Shown: in pieces, positions 7,598 to 16,831 of the stretch
Layout of the letters: the number at the start of each line of letters is the position of its first letter
How positions within the stretch are numbered: position 1 is the first letter of the stretch
NCBI GenBank assembly: GCA_900541855.1
Contig: UQLD01000005.1
Coordinates: forward strand, 1-64,000
Direction: 5' to 3'
Length of the DNA: 64,000 nt
Source: an uncultured Collinsella sp.
GTDB lineage: Bacteria; Actinomycetota; Coriobacteriia; Coriobacteriales; Coriobacteriaceae
Translations under genes and position numbers: made by a program
The notes under the pieces: generated by a model
What the model was told of the DNA's origin: nothing
Seen by the model: the letters and a program-made list of their open reading frames with translations, nothing else
Database searches by the model: none

Positions 7598-10225
7598 TTA
7601 CTCTGCGTCGGGGACCTCGTAGGTGGCCGCCGGCGTGTTATCGCACACGACGGTAAAGCCGCCGTCCTTGTCGACATCGACCGTCACCTGATCGCCCTCG
7701 CGCACCGTGCCGTCGATGATGGCGGCGGCGATGGCGTCCACGACCTCGCGCTGGACCAGACGCTTGAGCGGACGGGCACCGAACACGGGGTCCAGGCCAC
7801 CCACGGCGAGCATCTGCTTGGCCGCCGGGGTGATGGCAAGCGTCATGCGCTCCTTGGCCAGGCGTGCGCGGACGTCGGCGAGCTGGATATCGACGATCTT
7901 CTCGATCTGCGCCATGCCGAGCGGATGGAACACCACGATATCGTCGATACGGTTGAGGAACTCGGGGCGGAAGGTCTGAGCCATGGCGGCGTCGACCTGA
8001 TGGCGCATCTCCTCCTCGTCCTTACCGGACAGATCGGCGATGGCTTTGGAGCCCACGTTGGACGTCATGATGATAATCGTGTTCTTGAAGGACACCTGGC
8101 GACCCTGGCCATCGGTCAGACGACCGTCATCAAGCACCTGCAACAGCACGTTAAAGACATCCGGATGAGCCTTCTCCATCTCGTCGAGCAAGATCACAGA
8201 GTACGGACGACGGCGCACGGCCTCGGTGAGCTGGCCGCCCTCGTCGTAGCCCACGTATCCCGGGGGCGCACCAATCAGACGCTGGACGCTGAACTTCTCC
8301 ATATACTCGGACATGTCGATACGCACGAGCGCGCGCTCGTCATCGAACAGGCACTCGGCCAGCGCCTTGGCGAGCTCGGTCTTGCCCACGCCGGTGGGGC
8401 CCAGGAAGAAGAAGCTGCCGATGGGCTTGTCCGGATCGGAGAGGCCCGCACGGCTGCGGCGCACGGCCGCGGCAACGGCGGAGACGGCCTCATCCTGACC
8501 GATGACGCGCTTATGCAGCTCGCCCTCCAGGCCCTTGAGCTTGTCGAGCTCGCCCTGCATCATCTTGGACACGGGCACGCCGGTCCAGGCGCTCACGACC
8601 TCGGCGATCTCATCGGAGGTCACCTGCTCGTTGAGGCCCTCGCCGTCCTGCTGCTTTTGCGCCTCGAGCGCGGCCTCGGAATCCTGAATCTGCTGCTGCA
8701 GGCCCGGAATCACGGAGTAGCGCAGCTCGGACGCACGACCCAAATCGCCGTTGCGCGTCGCACGCTCCTCCTCGCTCTTGGCCTCGTCAAGCTGGCTCTT
8801 AAGCTCCTGCACGTGGTCGATGGCGTTCTTCTGGTTGAGCCAGCCGGCCTTTTGCACGTTGAGTTTTTCCTGGACCTCGGCAATCTCCTGGCGCAGGGCC
8901 TCCAGACGCTCCTTGGAGGCGTCATCGGTCTCTTTCATGAGCGCCTGTTCCTCGATCTGCAGCTGAGTGAGCTGACGCGTGGTGGCGTCGATCTCGACCG
9001 GCATGCTGTCGAGTTCCATGCGCAGGCGGCTTGCCGCCTCATCGACCAGATCGATGGCCTTGTCGGGCAGGAAGCGGTCGGCGATGTAGCGATCGGAGAG
9101 GTCGGCAGCTGCCACGAGCGCGCTATCGGTGATATGCACACCGTGGAAGATCTCGTACTTCTCCTTCAGACCACGCAGGATCGAAATGGTGTCCTCGACG
9201 GTAGGCTCGCTCACCATAACGGTCTGGAAACGACGGGCGAGCGCCGCGTCCTTCTCGATGTACTTGCGGTATTCGTCGAGCGTGGTCGCGCCGATCGCGT
9301 GCAGGTCGCCACGGGCGAGCGCCGGCTTGAGGATGTTGCCGGCGTCCATGGAGCCCTCGGTGGCACCCGCGCCCACGATGGTGTGGAGCTCATCGATGAA
9401 CAGGATGACCTTGCCCTCGGACTTCTGGACTTCCTTGAGTACGGCCTTCAAGCGGTCCTCGAACTCGCCGCGGTACTTGGCGCCGGCGACCAGCGCGCTC
9501 ATGTCGAGCTCGATAAGGTCGCGGTCGCGCAGGGTGCTCGGCACGTCGCCGGCCACGATACGCTGGGCGATGCCCTCGACGATGGCCGTCTTGCCGACGC
9601 CCGGCTCACCGATGAGCACGGGGTTGTTCTTGGTGCGGCGGGACAGGACCTGGATGGTACGGCGAATCTCGTCGGTACGGCCGATGACCGGGTCGAGCTT
9701 GCCGGCGCGGGCGAGGTCGCAGATGTTGCGACCGTACTGCTCCAAGGCCTCAAACTGGGTCTTGTCCTCGGCAGACGTCACGCGGTCATCGCCGCGCAGC
9801 TCCTCGTAGACCTGCTCGATGCGCTCCTTGGTCACGCCGGCATCGCGCAGCACGCGGCCGGCCTCGCCCTTGTCCTCGGCAAGTGCCATCAGCAGATGCT
9901 CGGTCACCACAAAGCCGTCGCCCATCTTGGTGGCCTTCTTCTCGGCCTTTTCGATGACGCGGACAAGCTCGTTGGACAGGCCCATCTGCTGGCCCTCGCC
10001 CGAAACCTTGGGCGCGTGGTCGATGGCGTCTTGTGTGGAGCGTGCGAGCTGGGCCGGGTCGGCACCGATGCGCTCGATAATCACGGAGATATTGCGCTCA
10101 CCGGCACCGAGCAGGGCAGACAGCAGGTGAATCGGCTCCACCGCGCCGGCCTGCGCGTCAGCGGCCGTGCTCATGGCGGTCTGCAACGCCTCGCGCGACG
10201 TCATTGCTAGCTTATCGATTCTCAT
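7598..10225 (-). CDS. clpB: ATP-dependent disaggregase ClpB
   Basis: ClpB threads aggregated proteins through its hexamer with help from DnaK. At 875 aa it has full family length. It has the N-terminal Clp repeat domain (1-145), the first AAA module with Walker A GEPGVGKT near residue 207, and the coiled-coil middle domain (about 410-530). The second AAA module has GPTGVGKT near 610 and the DGRLTDGQGR sensor stretch. The start ATG has GAGGTG five bases upstream. The gene is monocistronic. It shares an 11-5-11 motif about 90 bases upstream with dnaK, so joint heat-shock control by HspR is likely. Confidence 0.98.
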   Translation of the reverse strand: MRIDKLAMTSREALQTAMSTAADAQAGAVEPIHLLSALLGAGERNISVIIERIGADPAQLARSTQDAIDHAPKVSGEGQQMGLSNELVRVIEKAEKKATKMGDGFVVTEHLLMALAEDKGEAGRVLRDAGVTKERIEQVYEELRGDDRVTSAEDKTQFEALEQYGRNICDLARAGKLDPVIGRTDEIRRTIQVLSRRTKNNPVLIGEPGVGKTAIVEGIAQRIVAGDVPSTLRDRDLIELDMSALVAGAKYRGEFEDRLKAVLKEVQKSEGKVILFIDELHTIVGAGATEGSMDAGNILKPALARGDLHAIGATTLDEYRKYIEKDAALARRFQTVMVSEPTVEDTISILRGLKEKYEIFHGVHITDSALVAAADLSDRYIADRFLPDKAIDLVDEAASRLRMELDSMPVEIDATTRQLTQLQIEEQALMKETDDASKERLEALRQEIAEVQEKLNVQKAGWLNQKNAIDHVQELKSQLDEAKSEEERATRNGDLGRASELRYSVIPGLQQQIQDSEAALEAQKQQDGEGLNEQVTSDEIAEVVSAWTGVPVSKMMQGELDKLKGLEGELHKRVIGQDEAVSAVAAAVRRSRAGLSDPDKPIGSFFFLGPTGVGKTELAKALAECLFDDERALVRIDMSEYMEKFSVQRLIGAPPGYVGYDEGGQLTEAVRRRPYSVILLDEMEKAHPDVFNVLLQVLDDGRLTDGQGRQVSFKNTIIIMTSNVGSKAIADLSGKDEEEMRHQVDAAMAQTFRPEFLNRIDDIVVFHPLGMAQIEKIVDIQLADVRARLAKERMTLAITPAAKQMLAVGGLDPVFGARPLKRLVQREVVDAIAAAIIDGTVREGDQVTVDVDKDGGFTVVCDNTPAATYEVPDAE

Positions 10226-10314
10226 GGAATCACCTCTCTTGGGGTGGCCGCCCTACGGGGCGGCTTCACGTTGTTCGAGAAGTATTGTTGCCAGCTTTGC
10301 GCGATCTTATACAC

Positions 10315-10341
10315 AAATCTAAGTCTCTATATATAAGATTT
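10315..10341 (-). promoter_or_regulatory. Candidate heat-shock (HspR) operator of clpB
   Basis: On the + strand AAATCTAAGTC, five variable bases, then ATATAAGATTT. The same two 11-mers with the same spacing occur upstream of dnaK at 19717-19743. The motif is not the classical actinobacterial HAIR sequence (CTTGAGT-N7-ACTCAAG). The link to HspR is inferred from the shared position and the hspR gene in the dnaK operon. Confidence 0.65.
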
Positions 10342-10402
10342 TCTAAGTGATTGATGGATAGGGTACTGAGATGTCAGCCCGCCGCTGCCCAGGCGCACTA
10401 CC

Positions 10403-10663
10403 ATCTCGATCTGTAACATCTAGCAGCCATTTTTGGTCCTAGGTGTTACAGATCGAGATGAAATGCTCAGCGGCGCCCGTTTATCTAAATCTGTAACAAC
10501 TACTCGGCAAATAGGGCCCTATCTGTTACAGATTGAGACAAACAGAAGACACCCGAATCGAAAATCTAAATCTGTAACACCAGGCCCACTTTTAGCGGCC
10601 AAGACGTTACAGATCGAGACAAACCGAGAACTACTACAAAGGGGACGGGTACCTTTGTGGTGG
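10403..10663. repeat. Composite B/C repeat cluster, left copy
   Basis: Three successive B hairpins are seen, each pairing ATCTGTAACA-type arms with TGTTACAGAT. The first (10403-10459) has perfect 16-bp arms. They are followed by a C hairpin (10631-10663) with CTACTACAAAGGG against CCTTTGTGGTGG. A closely similar cluster lies at 12303-12538, so the two genes between them are bracketed by direct copies. No gene is seen in this 450-base gap. Confidence 0.85.
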
Positions 10664-10672
10664 TTGCAGTCT

Positions 10673-11377
10673 CTATTTACTTGCCGAACCTGTGCTTCCC
10701 GATTCGCCGCTCCAGGGCATCTCATCCTCGAAGAGCCATATACGGGCAGACCCACTATCGCGTGCAGTCTGCGGGTCGGGCAAGCAGGTCTGTTCATAGG
10801 CATCTTGGATACACTGACCCATAAAATCGTTGAGCTCGGCCTGGTCGCCCTCCATGACATAGGCTGCATCGCCGGCCATGATGTAAATACCCGGACCCTC
10901 ATTGCCCTCGTAACCCGGATCGTACGAGACATCACATAACTTTGCGCCGTTTGCAGTGTCCAGCTCGATGGAAGAGTGACATCCGCCAACCATGTCGTTC
11001 GCTTTTGCCCGATAGGACGCATATCCGTACCAACGCTTAAATGTTTTGCCCTTGAGTAGCTCGGACGCCCTATCGATCAGGCTTGTATCCGTGGTATAGC
11101 GCATGGCCCCAAGCTGAATACTCGGATAATTGCTAATACCCAGCACAGCCGGCTGCTCATCAAAATCAACGGTAATGGTCTCGGGCTTGTCGTCGCCGGT
11201 CAGAAGTTCGACAGATTGAGCCACAGGCTTGACCAACGGCTCCGTCACCGCAGCAGGTAGAAATGCCATACCGACAGCGCCCGCGCCAACCACGGCGATT
11301 GCAAGCGCCAAGACAATCAATCCAATACGGGCAGAACGGCTCACGGCAAAACACCCCACAACACAAACCCGCGCCAT
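10673..11377 (-). CDS. Membrane-anchored hypothetical protein
   Basis: A single N-terminal membrane segment (IGLIVLALAIAVVGAGAVG) is followed by an exported domain of about 190 residues containing four cysteines that could form disulfides (GGCHSS, KLCDV, GQCIQ, QTCLP). No family is recognised. ATG 11377 is used; GTG 11344, with GGGGTG upstream, would give a shorter and more usual export N-terminus. It lies inside a cassette bracketed by B/C repeat clusters, divergent from the next membrane protein. Confidence 0.65.
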   Translation of the reverse strand: MARVCVVGCFAVSRSARIGLIVLALAIAVVGAGAVGMAFLPAAVTEPLVKPVAQSVELLTGDDKPETITVDFDEQPAVLGISNYPSIQLGAMRYTTDTSLIDRASELLKGKTFKRWYGYASYRAKANDMVGGCHSSIELDTANGAKLCDVSYDPGYEGNEGPGIYIMAGDAAYVMEGDQAELNDFMGQCIQDAYEQTCLPDPQTARDSGSARIWLFEDEMPWSGESGSTGSASK

Positions 11378-11436
11378 GTGCCCTAATGATACCTCCAGCT
11401 AACACTATTGCCAAAAGAAGCCGCGCGCTCCCCACC

Positions 11437-11471
11437 ACCACGAAGGGGGCAGGTCCCTTTGTGGTGGTTTT
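11437..11471. repeat. Family C hairpin repeat
   Basis: ACCACCACGAAGGG and CCCTTTGTGGTGGT form a hairpin around the GGGACAGG-like core shared by family C. It sits between the two divergent membrane-protein genes of the bracketed cassette. Other C copies: 10631, 12303, 12503, 42741, 44163. Confidence 0.8.
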
Positions 11472-11578
11472 CGACGCTAACGGTCGACCATCTCACGCCA
11501 TGAGATTAAACTTGAATTGTTCTCTGAACATATCCATTTCTGCCTATCCTCAACAGCTCTTTGTCTCGAGGAGCGCAT

Positions 11579-12247
11579 ATGAAGCCGTCTCATTCCACCG
11601 GTCGCAACGTCATCGCCATTCTCGCCGTGCCCATCATGATGCTCTTCCTTATCGCCATTACGCCCTTTTCCCTTGGTATCGCCTCGCCCTTCGATTTATG
11701 CGGAATGGTCGACGCCGGCTCGCGTGCCACCTCGCTCTCCTTTATCTGCCGCGGCGTGTTTTACGAAGATCGAATTCCCACCGGAATTTGGCAGTCAAAG
11801 TTGCCGCTGCTCGGTCAGATCGACGGATGCTCCCCCTATTTCTGCCTTGAACCTCAGGCGCTAAACTATCTGATTGACGACCAGCCACTCGACTCCATCA
11901 CCCTCGCCTACGACTACGCACCAAACACCGATGAGCGCCACATGAACCAAGTCCTCGACAAGATGCTTGGACAGTGCGGGCTCACCGAGGAGGCCGGTCG
12001 AACCATCTATAGCAACCAGAAATTAAAGCGAACAGAACTCCGCCGTGTCGGAAAAATCAAAGGGCGAAACGGGGCCGCCTACTGGGAGGCCTGGGCAACA
12101 CGCGACAAGGGCGAATTCGGACACAGCACCTATATGGTCACCGTCTACACCAAAGACGGAATTAAGGACAATGTTGACGATTTCGCGTCATCCAAACTCG
12201 GCATCCCCAAAACAACCAAACCCGCCAGCCCGGATGAAATTCTGTAG
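11579..12247 (+). CDS. Single-pass membrane protein, unknown function
   Basis: The protein (222 aa) has an N-terminal membrane segment (VIAILAVPIMMLFLIAIT) and an exported domain with several cysteines (DLCGM, FICRG, DGCSP, YFCLE, GQCGL) and a basic stretch (KLKRTELRRVGKIKGR). The start ATG follows GAGGAG at five bases. I do not recognise a family. It is the second gene of the cassette between B/C repeat clusters; its GC content is somewhat lower than that of the housekeeping neighbours, consistent with acquisition. Confidence 0.7.
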   Translation: MKPSHSTGRNVIAILAVPIMMLFLIAITPFSLGIASPFDLCGMVDAGSRATSLSFICRGVFYEDRIPTGIWQSKLPLLGQIDGCSPYFCLEPQALNYLIDDQPLDSITLAYDYAPNTDERHMNQVLDKMLGQCGLTEEAGRTIYSNQKLKRTELRRVGKIKGRNGAAYWEAWATRDKGEFGHSTYMVTVYTKDGIKDNVDDFASSKLGIPKTTKPASPDEIL

Positions 12248-12302
12248 AACCGACCATTAAATTGCCGCTTAACGAGCACGGCAGCATCGAGCTCGCCCCC
12301 AT

Positions 12303-12538
12303 CACCACGAATGGGACAGGCCCCTTTGTGGTGGTTTTCGACCCTGGCGCTCAACTGTCTCGATCTGTAACAACTAGCTGCCGTTTTGGACCTCAGATGT
12401 TACAGATCGAGACGAAATGTTCAGCAGTTCCCGTTTATCTAAATCTGTAACAACTACTCGGCAAATAAGGGTCTACCCGTTACAGAACGAGACAAACCGC
12501 GGACCACCACAAAGATGCCTGTCCCCTTTGTGGTGGTT
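12303..12538. repeat. Composite C-B-B-C repeat cluster, right copy
   Basis: C hairpin (12303-12336), B hairpin (12358-12413), second B hairpin (12438-12493) and another C hairpin (12503-12538). The B-B stretch closely matches 10403-10542, including the unpaired CCGTTTATCTAAATCTG part, so these are direct copies of one composite about 1.9 kb apart. Confidence 0.85.
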
Positions 12539-12545
12539 TTCGACA

Positions 12546-12575
12546 AAAAGAAGCCGCCCCATTAACAGAGGCGGC
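12546..12575 (-). terminator. Intrinsic terminator downstream of the hydratase
   Basis: GCCGCC (12553-12558) pairs with GGCGGC (12570-12575); on the minus strand the stem is followed by TTCTTTTTG. It would stop transcripts from the hydratase gene that ends at 12714. Confidence 0.65.
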
Positions 12576-12630
12576 GTCAAGCAAGTCTATTTATTAGCGT
12601 CCCTCAAGACCCAACGAGAACGTCGCGGTA

Positions 12631-12702
12631 GCCCCGGCCACACCTTTCCCTCGGGCGACCCTCGCGAAGCGCGTGAGCACGAGGGAAAGGTGTGGCCGGG
12701 GC
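12631..12702. repeat. Perfect 23-bp inverted repeat
   Basis: GCCCCGGCCACACCTTTC and five more bases (12631-12653) are exactly complementary to 12680-12702 across a 26-base loop. It lies directly after the hydratase stop. There is no T-run, so it is more likely a transcript-stabilising or repeat hairpin than a simple terminator. Confidence 0.85.
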
Positions 12703-12713
12703 GTACAGCAGAG

Positions 12714-15014
12714 TTACTCGGCAGCGGCCTTGAACTTGTTGTAGTTGATCAGGCAACCGGCCTTGACGATGGCACGCTCCTCTGCCGTCATATCGGCAAT
12801 GTAGAGCTCAATCTGCTCGACCGCACCGTCGGCGCGCACTACGTAGGCGGCGATGTCCTTTAGGTCGCCGTCGAGCACGGCGCGGATACCCGGCACAAAG
12901 ACGTAGTCGCCCACCTCAAAGTTGGGCTCGGCCTCCATCTGGAAGGGCACCATGCCCCAGTTCATCACGTTGGAGCGATAGCGCTTGGTGGCGTACTCGT
13001 GGACGATGTTGGCCAGACCGCCAATTACGCGCTGGCAGCTCGCGGCCTGTTCGCGGGCAGAACCGTCACCGGGCTTCTTGGCATAGAGCATGGAGCCGTA
13101 CTCAGCCGCCTTGGCATCGGCCACGACGCCCGCACCGGCCAGTGCCTCAAACACGCTGGCAAGCTCGGCATCGAGTGCTGACAGGTCACCCGCGGACTCG
13201 CCGGCCACGCGGCGCTTCTCCACGGCGTCGACCTCCTTGGAACGGCCCACGTAGGCCGGGTCGCGGCGGCTGAGCGTAAACTCGGCCAGCCCCAGCGGAT
13301 TGGAGCGGAAGGAGCTCGTCTCGCCCGAGGGGATGAGCTCGTCGGTCGTAGTGACCGGGTCCATGATCTTGGAGCACACCTTGAGCAGGATGTCATCGCC
13401 GAGCGGCTCCATCGCGGGCCACGGCTTGATGTTGGGGCCTTCGACCAACTCGTCGGCAGGCTCCGCCTTGCCAAAGCCCCAGTACACACGCTTTTTGTAC
13501 GGCGCGTCGTCAAAGGTGTACTCGCAGGCCTCGTCCCAAGTCTCCTCGGGCAGGTCGGTCGCCGGCGTCAGGACGCCGCCATTGGCAGCCGTCGCCGCAA
13601 TGGAGCGGGCGTCCATCAGGGCCACGGCGCTCAGCTGGCCATTGCCCGGCTTGGAACCCTCGCGGTTGGGGAAGTTGCGCGTAGTGTGGCGGATCGAAAG
13701 GCCGTTGTTGGCGGGCGTATCGCCGGCGCCGAAGCACGGGCCGCAGAACGCCGTGCGAACGATCGCACCGGCCTCCATAAGGTCGTAGATATAGCCACGG
13801 CGCGTAAGTTCGAGCGCCACGGGCTGGCTTGTGGGATAGACCGACAGCGAGAACTCGCCGCAGCCGGTGTTGGCGCCCTTGAGCACGCGGGCAGCCTGGA
13901 CCACGGAGTCGTAGTTGCCGCCCGAGCAGCCGGCGATAACGCCCTGCTGCACGTGCAGCTTGCCGTCGACGATCTTGTCGAGCAGGCTAAAGTGCGTCTT
14001 GCCCTCGCCGATCTTGGCGGCCTCGAGCTCCACCTCATGCAGGATGTCCTCGAGGTTCTCGTTGAGCTCGTCGATCTCAAAGCCATTGGAAGGATGGAAC
14101 GGCAGCGCAATCATGGGCTTGATGCTCGACAGATCGACCTCGACGCAGCCGTCGTAGTAGGCAACATCGGCGGGCTTGAGCTCGCGGTAGTCGTCGCCGC
14201 GGCCGTGCATGGTCAAAAACGCATGCGTGTCCTCGTCGGTGGCCCAGATGCTCGACAGGCAGGTGGTCTCGGTGGTCATGACATCGACGCCGTTGCGGTA
14301 ATCAGTCGTCATGCTCGCGATGCCCGGGCCCACAAACTCCATGACCTTGTTCTTGACGTAGCCCTTGGCAAAGACGGCGCGGATGATGGCGAGCGCCACA
14401 TCGTGCGGGCCGACGCCGGGGCGCGGGGCACCCGTGAGGTAGATGGCCACAACGCCGGGGTAGGCGACATCGTAGGTATCGCGCAGCAGCTGCTTTGCCA
14501 GCTCGCCGCCGCCCTCGCCTACGGCCATGGTGCCCAGGGCGCCGTAGCGGGTGTGCGAGTCGGAGCCCAGGATCATCTTGCCGCAGCCGGCGAAGTTCTC
14601 GCGCATAAAGGAGTGGATGACGGCGATGTGCGGCGGGACGAAGATGCCACCGTACTTCTTGGCCGCGGAAAGGCCAAAGACGTGGTCGTCCTCATTGATG
14701 GTGCCGCCCACGGCGCACAGCGAGTTATGGCAGTTGGTGAGCACGTAAGGCAGCGGAAACTGCTCCATGCCCGAGGCGCGCGCCGTCTGGATGATGCCGA
14801 CAAAGGTGATGTCATGGCTCGCCATGGCATCGAAGCGAATCTTGAGCGCCTCGGGATCTCTGGACGTATTGTGTGCCTGGAGGATCGAATACGCGATGGT
14901 GCCACGCTTGGCATCCTCGGGCGTCTGCGTAATACCGCGCTCGGCGGCCTCGGCCGCAGGCACAACCTCGCTGCCGCCGCGCAGGTAGATGCCGTCCTCG
15001 TACAGCTTGACCAT
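12714..15014 (-). CDS. Aconitase-family hydratase (YbhJ-like)
   Basis: This is a homologue of aconitase with the three cluster-ligand cysteines in expected contexts (AGCSGGN, and the FCGPCFGAGD pair) and the C-terminal swivelling domain. The chosen start, ATG 15014 with GGGAG five bases before it, gives 766 residues, close to E. coli YbhJ (753). A GTG at 15116 would add 34 residues with no ribosome site. The family catalyses hydration/dehydration of hydroxy acids, but the physiological substrate of YbhJ-type proteins is not established. It is a single gene with no pathway neighbours. Confidence 0.85.
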   Translation of the reverse strand: MVKLYEDGIYLRGGSEVVPAAEAAERGITQTPEDAKRGTIAYSILQAHNTSRDPEALKIRFDAMASHDITFVGIIQTARASGMEQFPLPYVLTNCHNSLCAVGGTINEDDHVFGLSAAKKYGGIFVPPHIAVIHSFMRENFAGCGKMILGSDSHTRYGALGTMAVGEGGGELAKQLLRDTYDVAYPGVVAIYLTGAPRPGVGPHDVALAIIRAVFAKGYVKNKVMEFVGPGIASMTTDYRNGVDVMTTETTCLSSIWATDEDTHAFLTMHGRGDDYRELKPADVAYYDGCVEVDLSSIKPMIALPFHPSNGFEIDELNENLEDILHEVELEAAKIGEGKTHFSLLDKIVDGKLHVQQGVIAGCSGGNYDSVVQAARVLKGANTGCGEFSLSVYPTSQPVALELTRRGYIYDLMEAGAIVRTAFCGPCFGAGDTPANNGLSIRHTTRNFPNREGSKPGNGQLSAVALMDARSIAATAANGGVLTPATDLPEETWDEACEYTFDDAPYKKRVYWGFGKAEPADELVEGPNIKPWPAMEPLGDDILLKVCSKIMDPVTTTDELIPSGETSSFRSNPLGLAEFTLSRRDPAYVGRSKEVDAVEKRRVAGESAGDLSALDAELASVFEALAGAGVVADAKAAEYGSMLYAKKPGDGSAREQAASCQRVIGGLANIVHEYATKRYRSNVMNWGMVPFQMEAEPNFEVGDYVFVPGIRAVLDGDLKDIAAYVVRADGAVEQIELYIADMTAEERAIVKAGCLINYNKFKAAAE

Positions 15015-15153
15015 ACTGTCTCCCACTCTGCCCAAAAGATTTGGGCGCATAGCATACATTCGTTCAATATCGTGCCATAGAACGGTTGCAAGTGGGTTAC
15101 GAATCTCGGCGTTCACTTTATCTCAGTAAAGCACAGGGCGATATTGGCGCAAG

Positions 15154-15269
15154 GAGTGTCCCAAAGTGCCGGCACAGAAGGAACGTCCCCAAGTGCCAGC
15201 CAAAAATGGGAGTGGATAACCTCCCGTTTCTAGCCCTCAAGCGGACCAAAAGTGGGAGATTATCCACTC
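15154..15269. repeat. Intergenic repeat block including family D hairpin
   Basis: A GGGAC-core stretch (AGTGTCCC ... GAACGTCCCC, 15158-15190) with a GTGCCGGCAC palindrome precedes a D hairpin (15210-15269). The D arms GAGTGGATAA and TTATCCACTC continue to CTCCC/GGGAG with one mismatch. D copies also flank the fic gene. The arms contain TTATCCAC, 8 of 9 bases of a DnaA box. Confidence 0.8.
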
Positions 15270-15306
15270 TCATATTGTTAGGATTTGCGTCGTAGAGCCG
15301 CCGTAA

Positions 15307-15723
15307 CTAAAGATCGGTTCCCGCGCCCAAAAGCTTGCGCATGACCTGTTCGGGGTTAACCGAGCCGTCGCGCGGGGCCAGGGCGGTGATCTTCTTCTGC
15401 ATCTTGTACTCGTGCAGCTCGTCCTCGAGCTGGCGCACGCGGGCGCGGAGCTTTTCGTTCTCGCGCTCGCGCTCCTCGGCACGCTCCTTCATATCGAGGA
15501 TGCGCACCACGCCGGCAAGGTTGATGCCCTCGTCGGTCAGCTGGTTGATGAGCTCCAGGCGCTCGATATCGGCACGCGAATACAGACGCGTGTTGCCGCC
15601 CGAGCGCTGGGGGTTTACCAGGCCCTTGGACTCGTAGACGCGCAGAGTCTGCGGATGCATGCCGGTCAACTCGGCCGCCACGCTGATCATGTACAGCGGT
15701 TTATTCCTATTGTCCTCGGCCAT
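15307..15723 (-). CDS. hspR: MerR-family heat-shock repressor HspR
   Basis: HspR represses chaperone genes and is titrated by DnaK. The protein (138 aa) has the MerR DNA-binding domain (MISVAAELTGMHPQTLRVYE, then NTRLYSRADIERL) and a coiled-coil tail (residues 70-115). It is the last gene of dnaK-grpE-dnaJ-hspR, the normal actinobacterial arrangement. The shared motif upstream of dnaK and clpB is the likely operator. Confidence 0.95.
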   Translation of the reverse strand: MAEDNRNKPLYMISVAAELTGMHPQTLRVYESKGLVNPQRSGGNTRLYSRADIERLELINQLTDEGINLAGVVRILDMKERAEERERENEKLRARVRQLEDELHEYKMQKKITALAPRDGSVNPEQVMRKLLGAGTDL

Positions 15724-15795
15724 GCTACCTGACCCCTTTCCGTCTCGTTATCGTCCATCATAAGCCCGCGGGCGCGGGTGTGCGCCACGACCGCC

Positions 15796-16761
15796 CTAGT
15801 ACGTCGCCTTGTAACGGTTAACCTTCTCGCGATAATCGCGCGTGTCGGCCTCGCGCAGCCTGGTCATGGCATCGCGCTCGTCATCGGACAGGTTCGTGGG
15901 AACCTGTACCTTGATTTCGACGAGCAGCGCGCCTGTGCGGCCACGGTGCTTAACGTCGGGCGCACCCATCTCCTTAAAGCGGAACTTCTTGCCCGTCTGG
16001 GTGCCAGCGGGCACCTTCAGACGAACCGTCGCGCCGCCGGGCGTGGGCACATCCACCGTGCAGCCGAGCGCCGCCTCGTAGACCGAGACCGGTACCTCCA
16101 TGGTCACGTCGGCACCCTTGCGCTTAAACAGCGGATGCTCCTCCACGTGCGTGGTTACGACCAGGTCGCCGCGCTCGCCGCCGGCAACGCCATACTCGCC
16201 GCGACGTTTATAACGCAGCTTGCCGCCGTCGACCGCGCCTGCAGGCACCGAGACCGTAATGGTCTGCTGCTCGCCCGTCGAGGGAATGCGATAGGTGACC
16301 TTGTGCGTCACGCCGCGAAACGCGTCCTCAGCCGTCACATCGACGGTCAGCGACAAGTCGCCGCCCTTGCGCGCGCGGCTGCGACCCGCGCCGGCACCGG
16401 CAGTGCCTGCAGCCCCGGTAAAGCCCGAGCCCCAATCGCTGCCCCAGGCGCCATTACCGCTAAAGATGCTGTCGAAGATATCGCCCCAGCCGCTCGCGCC
16501 GGCACTGGCTCCGTAGCCACCGCTATACGCGCCGCCCGCGCCCGGCATGCCGCCAAACATGAGCATCTGGTCGTACTCTTTGCGCTTCTTCTCGTCCGAA
16601 AGCGTCTCGTAGGCCTCGCTGATCTCCTTGAACTTGGCCTCATCGCCGCCGGCATCGGGGTGATATTTTTGCGCGAGCTTGCGAAACGCGCTCTTGATCT
16701 CTTTGTCGGAGGCGCTCTTGGATACGCCCAGGATGTCATAGAAGGTTTTGCCTGCAGCCAT
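15796..16761 (-). CDS. dnaJ: DnaJ-class co-chaperone without zinc finger
   Basis: It stimulates DnaK ATPase. The J domain (FYDILGVSKSASDKEIK, with HPD in KYHPDAGG) is followed by a glycine-rich linker (about 75-130) and the C-terminal substrate-binding barrels. There are no CxxCxGxG repeats, so the zinc-finger domain of classical DnaJ is absent; at 321 aa the layout is that of CbpA. ATG 16761 has AGGAG seven bases upstream; a longer reading to 16818 has no support. It lies between grpE and hspR, with a hairpin terminator-like site before it. Confidence 0.93.
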   Translation of the reverse strand: MAAGKTFYDILGVSKSASDKEIKSAFRKLAQKYHPDAGGDEAKFKEISEAYETLSDEKKRKEYDQMLMFGGMPGAGGAYSGGYGASAGASGWGDIFDSIFSGNGAWGSDWGSGFTGAAGTAGAGAGRSRARKGGDLSLTVDVTAEDAFRGVTHKVTYRIPSTGEQQTITVSVPAGAVDGGKLRYKRRGEYGVAGGERGDLVVTTHVEEHPLFKRKGADVTMEVPVSVYEAALGCTVDVPTPGGATVRLKVPAGTQTGKKFRFKEMGAPDVKHRGRTGALLVEIKVQVPTNLSDDERDAMTRLREADTRDYREKVNRYKATY

Positions 16762-16831
16762 CGTAGCTCCTCTCCTGTTACGTCCGCCGCCCATGCAGAC
16801 GACGGCCCATGCTTTCATATGGCACTAGGCC

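Noticed and set aside
7925..10210. Very long open frame on the + strand opposite clpB (also opposite dnaK, the hydratase and nadB)
   Set aside because: These are antisense shadows of high-GC genes: no ribosome sites, no recognisable domains, and the minus-strand genes are beyond doubt.
10315..10341. Classical HAIR or CIRCE element
   Set aside because: Neither the CTTGAGT-N7-ACTCAAG nor the TTAGCACTC-N9-GAGTGCTAA sequence is present; the shared motif is different.
10403..10663. CRISPR array for the repeated ATCTGTAACA units
   Set aside because: Units are inverted pairs with uneven spacing and no uniform spacers, and no cas gene is near.
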